A stretch of 64,000 nucleotides of DNA, taken from positions 310,001 to 374,000 of the forward strand of contig CAYNRE010000009.1 of NCBI GenBank assembly GCA_964399535.1. Reading direction: 5' to 3'. The notes beneath the pieces are model-generated. The model did no database searches, had not been told where the DNA came from, and worked only from the letters and a program-made list of their open reading frames with translations. Origin of the DNA: CAYNRE01 sp964399535 (lineage in GTDB: Bacteria > Planctomycetota > Planctomycetia > Pirellulales > CAYNRE01). How positions within the stretch are numbered: position 1 is the stretch's first letter; each line of letters starts with the position of its first letter. The translations under genes were made by a program, and so were the position numbers. This document shows positions 9,063 to 17,594 of the stretch, piece by piece.

Positions 9063-12000
9063 ATGATTCCCGCACTGATACGCTGGGCCATCGACAATCG
9101 CCTAGTGGTACTACTGCTGACGCTGGTGCTGGCGATCGTGGGCACTCGGGCGTTCATCGGGATCAACGTCGAGGCCTATCCCGATCCGGCGCCGGCCATC
9201 ATCGAGCTGATCGCTCAATACCCCGGAGCCTCGGCCGAGGAGGTCGAACGGCAGATCACCATTCCGCTGGAAGTGGCCCTGGCCGGAATGCCGGGATTGA
9301 AATACACCCGAAGCAAGTCGCTGTTCGGACTGGCCCACCTGCGGAATCAATTTGAATACGGCGTCGACTTCAACCAGGCCAAGCTCGAAGTGCTTAACCG
9401 GTTGAACCTGGCCCAATTGCCCTCGTCGGTCACCCCGCACCTGGCGCCTACCTCGCCAACCGGCGAGATTTATCGTTACACGCTTCGCAACCCGCTCGAC
9501 GCCAGCGGCCGACCGGTTTATCGACTGACGGATTTGAAGTCGCTGCAAGATTGGACGCTGGAACGCGCCTTTCGCCGTATTCCCCGCATCGCCGACGTGG
9601 TGAGTTTTGGCGGCGCCGAAAAGCGCTACGAGGTGCAGCCCGACCCCGAACGGCTGCGCCAGTACGGCATCGCCCTGGCCGACCTGGAGCGGGCCATCGA
9701 AGATTCCAACGCCAACGCGGGCGGCGACTTCCTGCTCCGGCCGCACACGGTCCAAGCGGTACGTGGGCTGGGGCTATTGGGGGGCGGCCAGGATCCGTTT
9801 CTGCGAATCTTTTCCATGACCGATCCCTTGGCCGCGCGCCGCTACCTGGAGCGCGAAGAAACGCGCCGCATGAACGAAATGCGGCAGATCGTTTTGGCCT
9901 CGACCAACAATGTGCCAATTCGCGTCGGTGACATCGTCTCGGGCGGCAACACCGAGCTAGACTCCCAACCCACCGGAGAGGGCATTCTGCTCGGTTCGCC
10001 CACCCGGTTGGGGCGCGTGATGGTGACCCGCCCGCTGCGCGATCGCGAAGGCCGGGAACTGCGCGACGAGCAGGGCGAACGCCTTTGGCAGACCGACGAC
10101 GACACGGTTCAAGGCGTCGTGCTGCTGCGCAAGGGGGAACAATCGCTACCCGCCTTAGCCGACGTGGAAGCCAAGGTTGAGGAATTCAACCGCCTACCGA
10201 GCCGGCTTCCCCCGGGTGTGCAGCTCGACAAGTTCTACGACCGCCGCGAACTGATTCAGCGGACGACCGAAACCGTCCGGGAAAACGTTTTTGTCGGTCT
10301 GCTGCTGGTTTCAGGCATCCTGCTGATCTTTCTCAATCATCTACCGAGCGCGCTCATCGTGGCGGTCAATATTCCGCTGGCGCTCTTATTCGCCTTTACG
10401 ATGTTGTACCTGCGAGGGCAGTCGGCCAATCTGCTATCGCTGGGGGCGGTCGACTTTGGAATCATCGTCGATTCGTCGGTCATCATGGTCGAGGCCATTT
10501 ATCGACAGCTCAGTTCGCAGCAGAATCGCGATCTTCCGCTTTCTCAGCGAATTCTGCTGGCTACTCAGGAAGTGGACCGCAGCCTGCTTTTCTCCACCAT
10601 GATTATGGTCTGCGCACTCCTGCCGCTCTTTGCCATGGACGGCCCCGAGGGGCGCATCTTCGGCCCCATGGCCGATGCCTATGCCTTTGCCTTGGGGGGT
10701 GCTCTGCTGTTGGCGCTGACACTCTCGCCGGTGCTCTGCCGCACGTTCATGACCCACGTTCGCCCGGCCCGAGAGAACTGGTTGGTGCGCACGATTCAGC
10801 GCTGGTACCTGGCGCAGCTCGACTGGATGCTGCCCAGGCGGCGCTATGTGTTGTTCTCGTTTCTGGTGCTGGTGGGGGTCACCGCGGCGGCGCTTCCGTA
10901 TCTGGGGCGCGAGTTCATGCCCGAACTGGAAGAGGGCAACGTGTATATTCGCGGCACTTTCCCGCTGACGGTGTCGCTCGAAGAGTCGACCGACAAGGCC
11001 CGCCGCGCCCGAGACGTGCTCCGCCGCTACGACGAAGCGGCGGCCGTGCTTTGCCAGGTGGGCCGCCCCGACGACGGCACCGACCCAACCGGGTTCTACA
11101 ACGCCGAGATCTTCGTACCGCTCAAACCGCGCGACCAATGGCCCCGCCTCGTTCCACGGCAGGGGATAGGGACCTGGCTGTCGGGGGCCGAACGCCCCCG
11201 CACCAAGGCCGAATTGGTCGACGCCATGGACAAGGCCGTGCAGCGAACCGTTGTCGGCGTCGACTGGAACTTCTCGCAAAGCATCCGCGACAATGTGATG
11301 GAAACCCTCTCGGGCGTCAAAGGCGAGAACTCGCTGAAGATCTTCGGGCCCGACCTTCCCTCGCTCGAGCGGCTGGCCGCCTCGGCCGCCCGCGAACTGC
11401 AGCAGGTGCCCGGGATCGAACACGTGGGCGTCTTCAATATTATGGGCCAGGCCAATTTGGAGTTGGCCATCGATCGCGACAAGTGCGCCCTGTGGAACGT
11501 GAGCGTGGCCGATCTGCAGGATGTGCTCTCGACCACGGTGGGCGGTAAAACGCTGACACAATTGGTCGAGGGCGAACGGTCGTTCGACGTTACCCTGCGA
11601 TGGCCTCCCCAGTGGCGCCGCGACGAAGAACAAATCCTCGATATCCCCGTCGACGTGCTCAAAAACCGCGTGGTGGGCCCGGGCGCCAGCAGCGCCTTGG
11701 GGCTGCTGGGAACCACCTTGTCGCCGCCCGATCCGGCCGGCGGGGTGTTTCCGGCGCCGCCGCAATCGGTTCCGCGCCGGCGAATTCGCGACCTGGTCAC
11801 CCCGCTCAATGCCGAGGGAATCCCCGATCCGCAGGGCTCGTTTACCCGGAGCGGAGCGTCGACGATTGCCCGGGAACAGGGGCAGCGCCTGATCGCGGTG
11901 AAATTCAGCGTTCGCGGGCGCGACCTGGCCAGCGCCGTCGAGGAGGCCCAGCGTCGCACCAGCCAGTTATTTACCTCTCCCTACCGCGTGGAGTGGAGCG

Positions 12001-12545
12001 GCGAGTTCCAGGAAATGCAAAACGCCGTGCGCCGCCTGGGTATCGTCGTATCGTTGGCGCTGGTGATGATCTTGGTTCTGCTTTACCTGGCCATGCGCAG
12101 CGCGCGCGACGTGATGGTCGTGTTCACCAATGTGTTGGTCATTTCGCTAGGGGGTGTTTGGGCGTTGTTGCTAACCGGTTCGAACTTCAACATCTCGGCC
12201 GGCGTAGGGTTCATCTCCGTGCTGGGTGTCGGCATGATGAACGGGCTGATTTTGGTCTCGGGTTTCAACCATCGCCGCTCTCAGGGGTTACCGCTCCAGG
12301 TGGCGATTCGCGACGGTGTCGAGAAGCGCGTCCGGCCGCTGACCATGACCGTGTTGACCGCCATTTTCGGAATGCTGCCGGCCGCCTTTTCAACCAAGAT
12401 CGGCTCCGAGTCGCAGCGTCCACTGGCGATTGTGGTTGTGGGCGGAATGGGCATGACGCTCTTGTTTTTGAACTTGTTGCCACTGCTCTATAGCCTTTAT
12501 GGCGATCGCGAGCCCCCCCGCGTTTCGATACCGCACGCCGACTAG
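9063..12545 (+). CDS. RND-family efflux pump of heavy-metal (CzcA/CusA) type
   Basis: This 1160-residue inner-membrane transporter has the RND plan of twelve helices and two large periplasmic loops. The N-terminus MIPALIRWAIDNRLVVLLL and the TM4 motif LGAVDFGIIVDSSVIMVEAI carry the paired Asp residues used for proton relay in the HME (metal efflux) subfamily. It is longer than usual (about 1040). Extra residues sit in the porter domain around REGRELRDEQGERLWQ and in the second periplasmic loop, in a Pro/Gly-rich stretch VGPGASSALGLLG. Partner of the upstream adaptor gene. Metal specificity is not determined; the HME assignment rests on the TM4 motif. Confidence 0.9.
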   Translation: MIPALIRWAIDNRLVVLLLTLVLAIVGTRAFIGINVEAYPDPAPAIIELIAQYPGASAEEVERQITIPLEVALAGMPGLKYTRSKSLFGLAHLRNQFEYGVDFNQAKLEVLNRLNLAQLPSSVTPHLAPTSPTGEIYRYTLRNPLDASGRPVYRLTDLKSLQDWTLERAFRRIPRIADVVSFGGAEKRYEVQPDPERLRQYGIALADLERAIEDSNANAGGDFLLRPHTVQAVRGLGLLGGGQDPFLRIFSMTDPLAARRYLEREETRRMNEMRQIVLASTNNVPIRVGDIVSGGNTELDSQPTGEGILLGSPTRLGRVMVTRPLRDREGRELRDEQGERLWQTDDDTVQGVVLLRKGEQSLPALADVEAKVEEFNRLPSRLPPGVQLDKFYDRRELIQRTTETVRENVFVGLLLVSGILLIFLNHLPSALIVAVNIPLALLFAFTMLYLRGQSANLLSLGAVDFGIIVDSSVIMVEAIYRQLSSQQNRDLPLSQRILLATQEVDRSLLFSTMIMVCALLPLFAMDGPEGRIFGPMADAYAFALGGALLLALTLSPVLCRTFMTHVRPARENWLVRTIQRWYLAQLDWMLPRRRYVLFSFLVLVGVTAAALPYLGREFMPELEEGNVYIRGTFPLTVSLEESTDKARRARDVLRRYDEAAAVLCQVGRPDDGTDPTGFYNAEIFVPLKPRDQWPRLVPRQGIGTWLSGAERPRTKAELVDAMDKAVQRTVVGVDWNFSQSIRDNVMETLSGVKGENSLKIFGPDLPSLERLAASAARELQQVPGIEHVGVFNIMGQANLELAIDRDKCALWNVSVADLQDVLSTTVGGKTLTQLVEGERSFDVTLRWPPQWRRDEEQILDIPVDVLKNRVVGPGASSALGLLGTTLSPPDPAGGVFPAPPQSVPRRRIRDLVTPLNAEGIPDPQGSFTRSGASTIAREQGQRLIAVKFSVRGRDLASAVEEAQRRTSQLFTSPYRVEWSGEFQEMQNAVRRLGIVVSLALVMILVLLYLAMRSARDVMVVFTNVLVISLGGVWALLLTGSNFNISAGVGFISVLGVGMMNGLILVSGFNHRRSQGLPLQVAIRDGVEKRVRPLTMTVLTAIFGMLPAAFSTKIGSESQRPLAIVVVGGMGMTLLFLNLLPLLYSLYGDREPPRVSIPHAD

Positions 12546-12662
12546 CCGGCCGCGACAACTGGCCATCAAGGGGTTCTCCGGCGAGTGCCCAGAGCAGCCG
12601 GCGGTCCAGGCATGAGGGCCACCGGGTACGGTCCTCGCCGAAAAACGCAGGAGCCCCAAACC

Positions 12663-14066
12663 ATGTTCGGCCGGCTGTTTCTCCGCGGACGGTTTTCTGT
12701 GCTGCTGGTCGCCGCGCTGTTGGCGGAAAGTGTTTCCGTCGCCGTGGCTCGGGCCCAGGGGTGGCGGGCCGCCGTGGCCCAGCAGCGCATTACGCCCGAC
12801 GAGCCGCTCTGGCTTGCCGGCTACGGGGGCCGCGACCATCCGGCCGAGGGAATCGAACACGATCTGTGGGTCAAGGTGCTGGCCCTGGCCGATGCCAGCG
12901 ACCACCGGGCGGTGCTGATCACGGCCGATCTGCTCGGCTTCTCGCGCTCGATGGTCGAGCGAATCCACGCCCAATTGGCCGCGCTCCGAGGACTCACCCC
13001 GGCACAAATCCGCCTGGCGGCCTCGCACACCCACAGCGGCCCCGTGGTGTACGATTCGTTGCTCGATTACTACCCGCTCAACCCCGGACAGCTCGCCCAA
13101 ATCGAAGCCTATACCCACCGCCTGGAAGACCAGATCGTGGCCGCAGTCCTCCGGGCGCTCGATCGCCTCGAGCCCGCCGAACTGCTCACCGCTGAGGGCC
13201 GCTGCACCTTCGCCGTAAACCGCCGCGCCAATCCCGAAGCCGAGGTCGGCCCGCGGCTCGCCCGGGGCGAGATTCTCGCCGGGCCCGTCGACCACCGAGT
13301 GCCACTGCTGGTGGTGCGCCGCCCAGAGGGCCAAACCTTGGCCCTGGTGTTGGGCTATGCCTGTCACAATACCACGCTCGATTGGTACCGTTGGTGTGGA
13401 GATTACGCCGGATTCGCGCAGCTCGAAATTCAAGCGCGCCATCCGGGCACGCTTGCTTTGTTTCACGCCGGCTGCGGCGCCGATCAGAATCCACTGCCGC
13501 GACGCCAGGTCGAACTCTGCCGCGATTATGGCAATCAATTGGCCGACGCCGTAGACCAGGCCCTCCAGGGCCCACTTCAATCGCTAGAGCCCGAACTGCA
13601 GGTTGCCGCCCAGCGCATTGCCTTGGCCTACGAGCGGCTGCTGACTCGCGAGGAAGTACTGCCACAGGAAAAAGAGCCGGGCATTCGCGGGCGATGGGCG
13701 CGGCGGCTCGTCGCACGATGGGATGCCGGAGAACCGTTCGCTGCCGAGTACGATTACCCGATCTCGGTCTGGCGGCTCGGGCGGCGGCTGGTCTGGGTAA
13801 CCCTGGCCGGCGAAGCCGTCGTCGATTATGCCGATCGGTTTCGTGCGCAACTTGGTCCCGATACCTGGACCTCGTCGTTCACCGACGAACTGGTCGCCTA
13901 CATCCCTTCGCGCCGAGTCTGGCAAGAGGGCGGATACGAGGGGGGCAGCCTTTACGAATATGGGCTACCCGCCGAGCGGTGGCAGCCCGATCTGGAAGCG
14001 CGGATCGCCGAAGCGGTCGAGCGGCTGGCCAGGTCGCTCGGCGAGCCGGCCGGCAACCGGCCCTGA
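12663..14066 (+). CDS. Exported neutral/alkaline ceramidase-like protein
   Basis: The 467-residue product has a Sec signal peptide (about 1-32, ending near ARAQ). It matches the N-terminal domain of neutral/alkaline non-lysosomal ceramidases: early WLAGYGGRDHPAEGIEHDL, then VLITADLLGF, and the metal-site motif SHTHSGP with further His in YACHNTTLDWY. The C-terminal immunoglobulin-like domain of full ceramidases appears short or missing. In Planctomycetes this fold is widespread and not always a ceramidase, so amide hydrolase is the safer description. The start has an AGGAG site nine bases upstream. Confidence 0.8.
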   Translation: MFGRLFLRGRFSVLLVAALLAESVSVAVARAQGWRAAVAQQRITPDEPLWLAGYGGRDHPAEGIEHDLWVKVLALADASDHRAVLITADLLGFSRSMVERIHAQLAALRGLTPAQIRLAASHTHSGPVVYDSLLDYYPLNPGQLAQIEAYTHRLEDQIVAAVLRALDRLEPAELLTAEGRCTFAVNRRANPEAEVGPRLARGEILAGPVDHRVPLLVVRRPEGQTLALVLGYACHNTTLDWYRWCGDYAGFAQLEIQARHPGTLALFHAGCGADQNPLPRRQVELCRDYGNQLADAVDQALQGPLQSLEPELQVAAQRIALAYERLLTREEVLPQEKEPGIRGRWARRLVARWDAGEPFAAEYDYPISVWRLGRRLVWVTLAGEAVVDYADRFRAQLGPDTWTSSFTDELVAYIPSRRVWQEGGYEGGSLYEYGLPAERWQPDLEARIAEAVERLARSLGEPAGNRP

Positions 14067-14103
14067 CACGCAAGCGCGCCGCGCCGTCCGGCGCGCCGGG
14101 CCG

Positions 14104-14298
14104 CTACTTGTGCAAGATGAGCTTGCCGTTGCGGGTCAGCCGCAGCCGGTAAATTTCCTCGCCGTGGCGAATCAGCACCTCGCGGGCCTCGCCCAAAAGT
14201 TGCTGCGAAGTCCAGCGGGGCGCGTCACTGCGAGCCGGGTGGGGCGACTCGGGCTTGTCGGCGCCGGGCGGCGGGTCGGAAAGGTTCACACCAGGCAC
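14104..14298 (-). CDS. hemP: HemP-family hemin uptake protein
   Basis: The 64-residue product has a disordered N-terminus and the compact HemP domain: WTSQQLLGEAREVLIRHGEE, then YRLRLTRNGKLILHK at the C-terminus. HemP proteins are small, usually Fur-controlled and encoded next to hemin or iron uptake genes; their exact role is debated (regulatory in some bacteria). The start is GTG at 14298 or a second GTG at 14289; neither has a strong ribosome-binding site. A near-consensus promoter lies 34 bp upstream and a perfect Fur-type palindrome 194 bp upstream. This supports iron control of the whole neighbourhood. Confidence 0.85.
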   Translation of the reverse strand: MPGVNLSDPPPGADKPESPHPARSDAPRWTSQQLLGEAREVLIRHGEEIYRLRLTRNGKLILHK

Positions 14299-14331
14299 CT
14301 GGCAGAAAGCAGGGGAGAAAAACCGGGATGG

Positions 14332-14360
14332 AATCTACCAGTGTTGAGAATCGATGTCAA
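14332..14360 (-). promoter_or_regulatory. Near-consensus hemP promoter overlapped by a Fur-like half site
   Basis: On the minus strand TTGACA (14355-14360) and TAGATT (14332-14337) are separated by exactly 17 bp. The -35 box perfectly matches the sigma70 consensus. The plus-strand sequence TTGAGAATCGATGTCAA spans the -35 and spacer and contains a TGAGAAT half site like that in the perfect Fur box, paired with a degenerate half. Confidence 0.55.
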
Positions 14361-14456
14361 CAAAACTGCGCAGGCTGGCAGTCGAACGCCGGTTCCGATC
14401 GACAACGTCAATCGTTTCAGCAACTTACATCAATCTTATTTTCTGATTCTCGGGGG

Positions 14457-14484
14457 TTGCGTGGGCCGATAACTCCACTAGAAT
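14457..14484 (+). promoter_or_regulatory. Candidate rightward promoter for the PEP-CTERM/DUF1559 operon
   Basis: TTGCGT (14457-14462) and TAGAAT (14479-14484) are spaced by 16 bp. Transcription would start near 14491, so the Fur-type palindrome (14492-14508) would sit directly on the start site. That is a sensible repressor position but unproven. Confidence 0.4.
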
Positions 14485-14491
14485 GTTGCAA

Positions 14492-14508
14492 ATGAGAATG
14501 ATTCTCAT
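14492..14508. promoter_or_regulatory. Perfect 7-1-7 Fur-box-like palindrome
   Basis: ATGAGAATGATTCTCAT is a perfect inverted repeat around a central G. It matches the TGATAATNATTATCA type of Fur operator, with G/C at the fourth and twelfth positions. Its neighbours are hemP and a PepSY-containing locus, both expected of iron control. The binding protein is inferred. Confidence 0.75.
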
Positions 14509-14738
14509 CAACAAAGCCAGCTAGCTCGGCGACTCTCCGTGCTTGCCAGCCACCGACTCTTTCCGGTGATTCGACCGGGGACGATTGCTGGCCCTTGAGG
14601 GGGCGCGCCTGGTTTGGTTCTGCACATTGCTGGGCGGCTGGTGCAACTGGCCGCCCTGCCAAGGTTCCAAGCCAAACTGAGAGCGCGTTCCGGAAAACCT
14701 TGGCCCTGCCCGGGGCTACCACGGTGAGGAGACAACCT

Positions 14739-15980
14739 TTGAGTTGGCGTACGTTTCTGGCTGCCCTCGTGTCGACCCAACTTGGCGTGAGCAGTTTGAC
14801 AGCGGGTACGGTCACCGCCTGGACGCGTCCCGACTTCGATCGCTGGATGTATCCCTTCAACGCCGCGCCGGGAATTCGCAACCTGGCACCCACCTTTGGC
14901 GCTGTAGGCGAAGACGGCTTCGACGACCTGGATGGGCAGTTCGTGATCGGTTTCAACACCAGCGCGAACGGAATACCCACGGCCGCCGAAATCCCCAGCG
15001 GCCAGCGCTTGCAGATCAAATCGGTGACCGTGAGCGCCACGCACTTTCAGGGGGGCGTCATCTACGACCCCACGTTCGATCCCTATCAGTCCTACCTGCC
15101 GACGCTCGACGCCGACTACCTGGGCGATACCGATCCTGGCCGGCCGATCGAACTGTACGGGGCCGGGCTTGTAGACCTGTACGACGGGTTCGCATTCGGT
15201 CCATCCACCCCGGCCAATATCGGCCCTCCGCTGTTCGAGGAAGGCGATTTCTTCAATCTCACCAATCCCATCGGTGAGAATCAGCGGGCCGCTTTCGCCT
15301 ACGACCCACTTTACGGAAACGTCTCCAACGCCGTCTCCGAGCGCGTGTTTGGCGCGCAACCGTTCGCCGTGGGGCAAACCACCGCTACACCGGGTTCGGT
15401 CGTGGCTCAAGGCGTGCCCGGCGTGTCGACCGGAGCCACCTTTACGTTCAGCGTCGATCTGGCCCGTGCGGAAGTACTCGACTACATCGAACAAAGCCTG
15501 GTCGGCGATGGCTCGCTGTTCTTCACCATTGTCTCCCTGCATTCGGCCGCGCAGCAGGTGGCCGGAGCCAACCCGAACTTCTATACCCGCGACAATTTCG
15601 ATCCCAAGGCCATTGCGCCCACGCTGTCGATCGACTGGGAACTGGTGCCAATTCAGCCGCAATTGATTGGCGACGCCAACAGCGACTGCGTGGTGGGGGC
15701 CGCCGATTACGCCCTCTGGGCGGCCCAGTTCGGCCAGACAGCCGATGGGCTCACGGCCGACTTCGACGGCAACGGCTCGGTCGGCGCGGCCGACTACGCC
15801 CTCTGGGCGGCCAACTTCGGGCTCACCTGCCCGCCCGAGGGTTCGCCCGTGCCGGAGCCCAGCTCCTGGTTTCTGGCGGTCGCCGGGCTGGCCGCCGCTG
15901 GGGGCTGGCTCAGCGCTGGGAATCGTTCAGTTCATGCTCGCGCCGCCGGCCGCCGGTTCGGCGACTCGGCAAGGAATTGA
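14739..15980 (+). CDS. Exported PEP-CTERM protein with dockerin-like repeats (paralogue A)
   Basis: The chosen start is TTG 14739, with GAGGAG seven bases upstream; GTG 14724 would give a more basic signal peptide but lacks a ribosome-binding site. The 413-residue product has a signal peptide ending near SLTAG. A globular domain follows, beginning WTRPDFDRWMYPFN and ending NPNFYTRDNFDPKAIAPTL. It is closely related to the product at 19367. Next come two dockerin-like calcium-binding units (GDANSDCVVGAADYALW and DFDGNGSVGAADYALW), then VPEPSSW, a hydrophobic segment and a basic tail, which is a PEP-CTERM sorting signal. DUF1559 follows four bases later. The function of the main domain is unknown. 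Confidence 0.8.
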   Translation: MSWRTFLAALVSTQLGVSSLTAGTVTAWTRPDFDRWMYPFNAAPGIRNLAPTFGAVGEDGFDDLDGQFVIGFNTSANGIPTAAEIPSGQRLQIKSVTVSATHFQGGVIYDPTFDPYQSYLPTLDADYLGDTDPGRPIELYGAGLVDLYDGFAFGPSTPANIGPPLFEEGDFFNLTNPIGENQRAAFAYDPLYGNVSNAVSERVFGAQPFAVGQTTATPGSVVAQGVPGVSTGATFTFSVDLARAEVLDYIEQSLVGDGSLFFTIVSLHSAAQQVAGANPNFYTRDNFDPKAIAPTLSIDWELVPIQPQLIGDANSDCVVGAADYALWAAQFGQTADGLTADFDGNGSVGAADYALWAANFGLTCPPEGSPVPEPSSWFLAVAGLAAAGGWLSAGNRSVHARAAGRRFGDSARN

Positions 15981-15984
15981 TTCC

Positions 15985-17001
15985 ATGCACCTCGGCATTC
16001 CCCCAGGTCGGCACCCCTGGAACGCTGCGGGGCCGGGGTCCGCGCCGCGGACCAACCCCCTCGGCAAGCCATTCGCCGCTGCCCCTGGGCGCGGTGGGGG
16101 CCGGGCTCCAGGGGCAGGCCGGCCCGGGTTCAGCCTGGTCGAGTTGCTCGTGGTGGTGGCCATTATCGGCCTCCTGGTGGCGCTGCTCTTGCCCGCCGCA
16201 CAAGCCGCGCGAGAAGCGGCCCGGCGCACTCAGTGCGCCAACCATCTGCGACAGATCGGTCTGGCCATGCACTTATACGACCAAACATCGGGCCACTTGC
16301 CGCCGGCCGGAATTCAAGGGCGCGGTTCGGCCAGCGCTTTTCTTCTGATTCTTCCTTGGCTCGAGCAAAGTGCCATTCGCGACCAGTACGAAATCGGCAC
16401 CGGCCTTTCGGCGGCGGCTCAGGCTCAGAACAACCGGATCATCGAGCAGTCGATCGAAACCTACCTTTGTCCCTCCATGTTCCTGCCCCGGCAGGTTCCC
16501 AACAAAACCTGCGGTGAAACGGGCGCGGCGGCCAGCTACGCCCTGAGCATCGGCACCAACAACCCCTGGCCGCTCAACTCGGAATTCAACGGCGCGTTCG
16601 TTCAGCACCCCGAGCGGGAACGGACCAGCCTGGCCGGCATCAGCCGCAACGACGGTACGGCCCACACCCTGATGGTGGGCGAACTGGATTACGGGCTGCG
16701 GAACTTCACCTGGCTCACCTGCTTTCCCAGCTACGGACAAATCCGCGGCGGCTCCACCGTTTGGTGGATCGGCTATGCCGGCCATAGCTGGGCCAGCACG
16801 TACGGCGTTTACGACAGCGAACTGGTCACGATCCCCGGAACTAACTGGGAATGGGCCACCTTCCGCAGCGACCACCCGGGCGGCTGCAACTTCCTGATGT
16901 GCGACAGCTCAGTGCGGTTTATCGGCCGGTACATCAATGCCGAACAGCTCGACGCGCTGGCCACCTGGCGCGGGGAAGAACCGCTTGGCGACTCGTTCTA
17001 A
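15985..17001 (+). CDS. DUF1559 protein with type IV pilin-like N-terminus
   Basis: The 338-residue product carries a prepilin-type cleavage/methylation motif GFSLVELLVVVAIIGLLVAL at about 48-67, followed by AAREAARRTQCANHLRQIG, the DUF1559 signature of Planctomycetes. The C-terminus has DHPGGCNFLMCDSSVRFI, the usual closing motif. The leader before the GFSLVE motif is unusually long (about 48 residues, Pro/Gly/Arg-rich); a shorter start is possible, but ATG 15985 has AAGGA nine bases upstream. It starts four bases after the PEP-CTERM gene, so the two form an operon. Role of the family is unknown; surface pseudopilin is inference. Confidence 0.88.
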   Translation: MHLGIPPGRHPWNAAGPGSAPRTNPLGKPFAAAPGRGGGRAPGAGRPGFSLVELLVVVAIIGLLVALLLPAAQAAREAARRTQCANHLRQIGLAMHLYDQTSGHLPPAGIQGRGSASAFLLILPWLEQSAIRDQYEIGTGLSAAAQAQNNRIIEQSIETYLCPSMFLPRQVPNKTCGETGAAASYALSIGTNNPWPLNSEFNGAFVQHPERERTSLAGISRNDGTAHTLMVGELDYGLRNFTWLTCFPSYGQIRGGSTVWWIGYAGHSWASTYGVYDSELVTIPGTNWEWATFRSDHPGGCNFLMCDSSVRFIGRYINAEQLDALATWRGEEPLGDSF

Positions 17002-17032
17002 CCTACCTCGGCCCGCGGACACGCGGATTGCC

Positions 17033-17581
17033 ATGCCTGGCTCGTCCACTCTACGAACCACCCTTGGTCCATCGCTTACCCGCGGGGTGCGATGCGCCGC
17101 GAGGCTGCGCCGCGTCTGGCTTGCCCTCGCCCTGGCGCCGCTGGCGGGGTGCGGCGACCAGTCGCCACCCCGAGTCGCGGTGACTGGTACTGTGACCCTC
17201 GATGGCGTGCCGATGCCCTCGGGCGCCATTCTGTTTGAACCGATCGAGGGGGCGGTGGGCCCCAAGGCCGCCGGCCCTATCCAAGGGGGCCAATTCTCGC
17301 TTGCTGTCGACCAGGGCCTGGTCGTTGGCCGACACCGGGTCGAAATCTGGCTGCCGGAACCCGCGGAAACCATCCCCACCCAACCCTCCCCAGGTGGCCC
17401 TGCCGGCGCGGACCGTGCCGCGCACGAGCCCAGTCAACCCCCGCCGCCCAACGCCGCGGCGCCAGGCACCCCGCTCCCCGAGCGCTACAACGTGAAATCG
17501 CAACTCCGCATCGAAACTCGGGCCGAGGGTCCGAATCATTTTCAATTCCAACTAACCACCGACACTACCCCCGCCCTGTAA
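17033..17581 (+). CDS. Lipoprotein with transthyretin-like (carboxypeptidase-regulatory) fold
   Basis: The 182-residue product has a signal peptide with the lipobox LAGC (LALALAPLAGCGDQ). A beta-rich domain follows, VTGTVTLDGVPMPSGAILFEP, typical of the small lipoproteins found beside DUF1559 genes in Planctomycetes. A Pro/Ala-rich linker (about 110-145) precedes LPERYNVKSQLRIET. Start ATG 17033 is the first in frame after the DUF1559 stop; a GTG at 17087 is an alternative. Likely an exported structural partner in the same operon; no enzymatic motif. Confidence 0.75.
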   Translation: MPGSSTLRTTLGPSLTRGVRCAARLRRVWLALALAPLAGCGDQSPPRVAVTGTVTLDGVPMPSGAILFEPIEGAVGPKAAGPIQGGQFSLAVDQGLVVGRHRVEIWLPEPAETIPTQPSPGGPAGADRAAHEPSQPPPPNAAAPGTPLPERYNVKSQLRIETRAEGPNHFQFQLTTDTTPAL

Positions 17582-17594
17582 AAGGATTCCTTCC

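Larger units (their letters stand above)
14299..14738. other. Divergent regulatory region between hemP and the PEP-CTERM gene
   Basis: This 440-bp stretch has no gene. It holds a candidate promoter for each side and the Fur-type palindrome, listed separately. From about 14520 to 14720 it would be a long 5' leader of the rightward transcript; I see no recognisable riboswitch in it. Confidence 0.5.

Noticed and set aside
10434..11765. 443-codon minus-strand frame inside the RND pump gene
   Set aside because: A high-GC shadow of the pump; no protein-like hydrophobic or domain pattern.
15660..15840. Dockerin-like repeats as evidence of a cellulosome
   Set aside because: Such modules are common in planctomycete PEP-CTERM proteins without any cohesin or glycoside hydrolase nearby; none is seen in this window.
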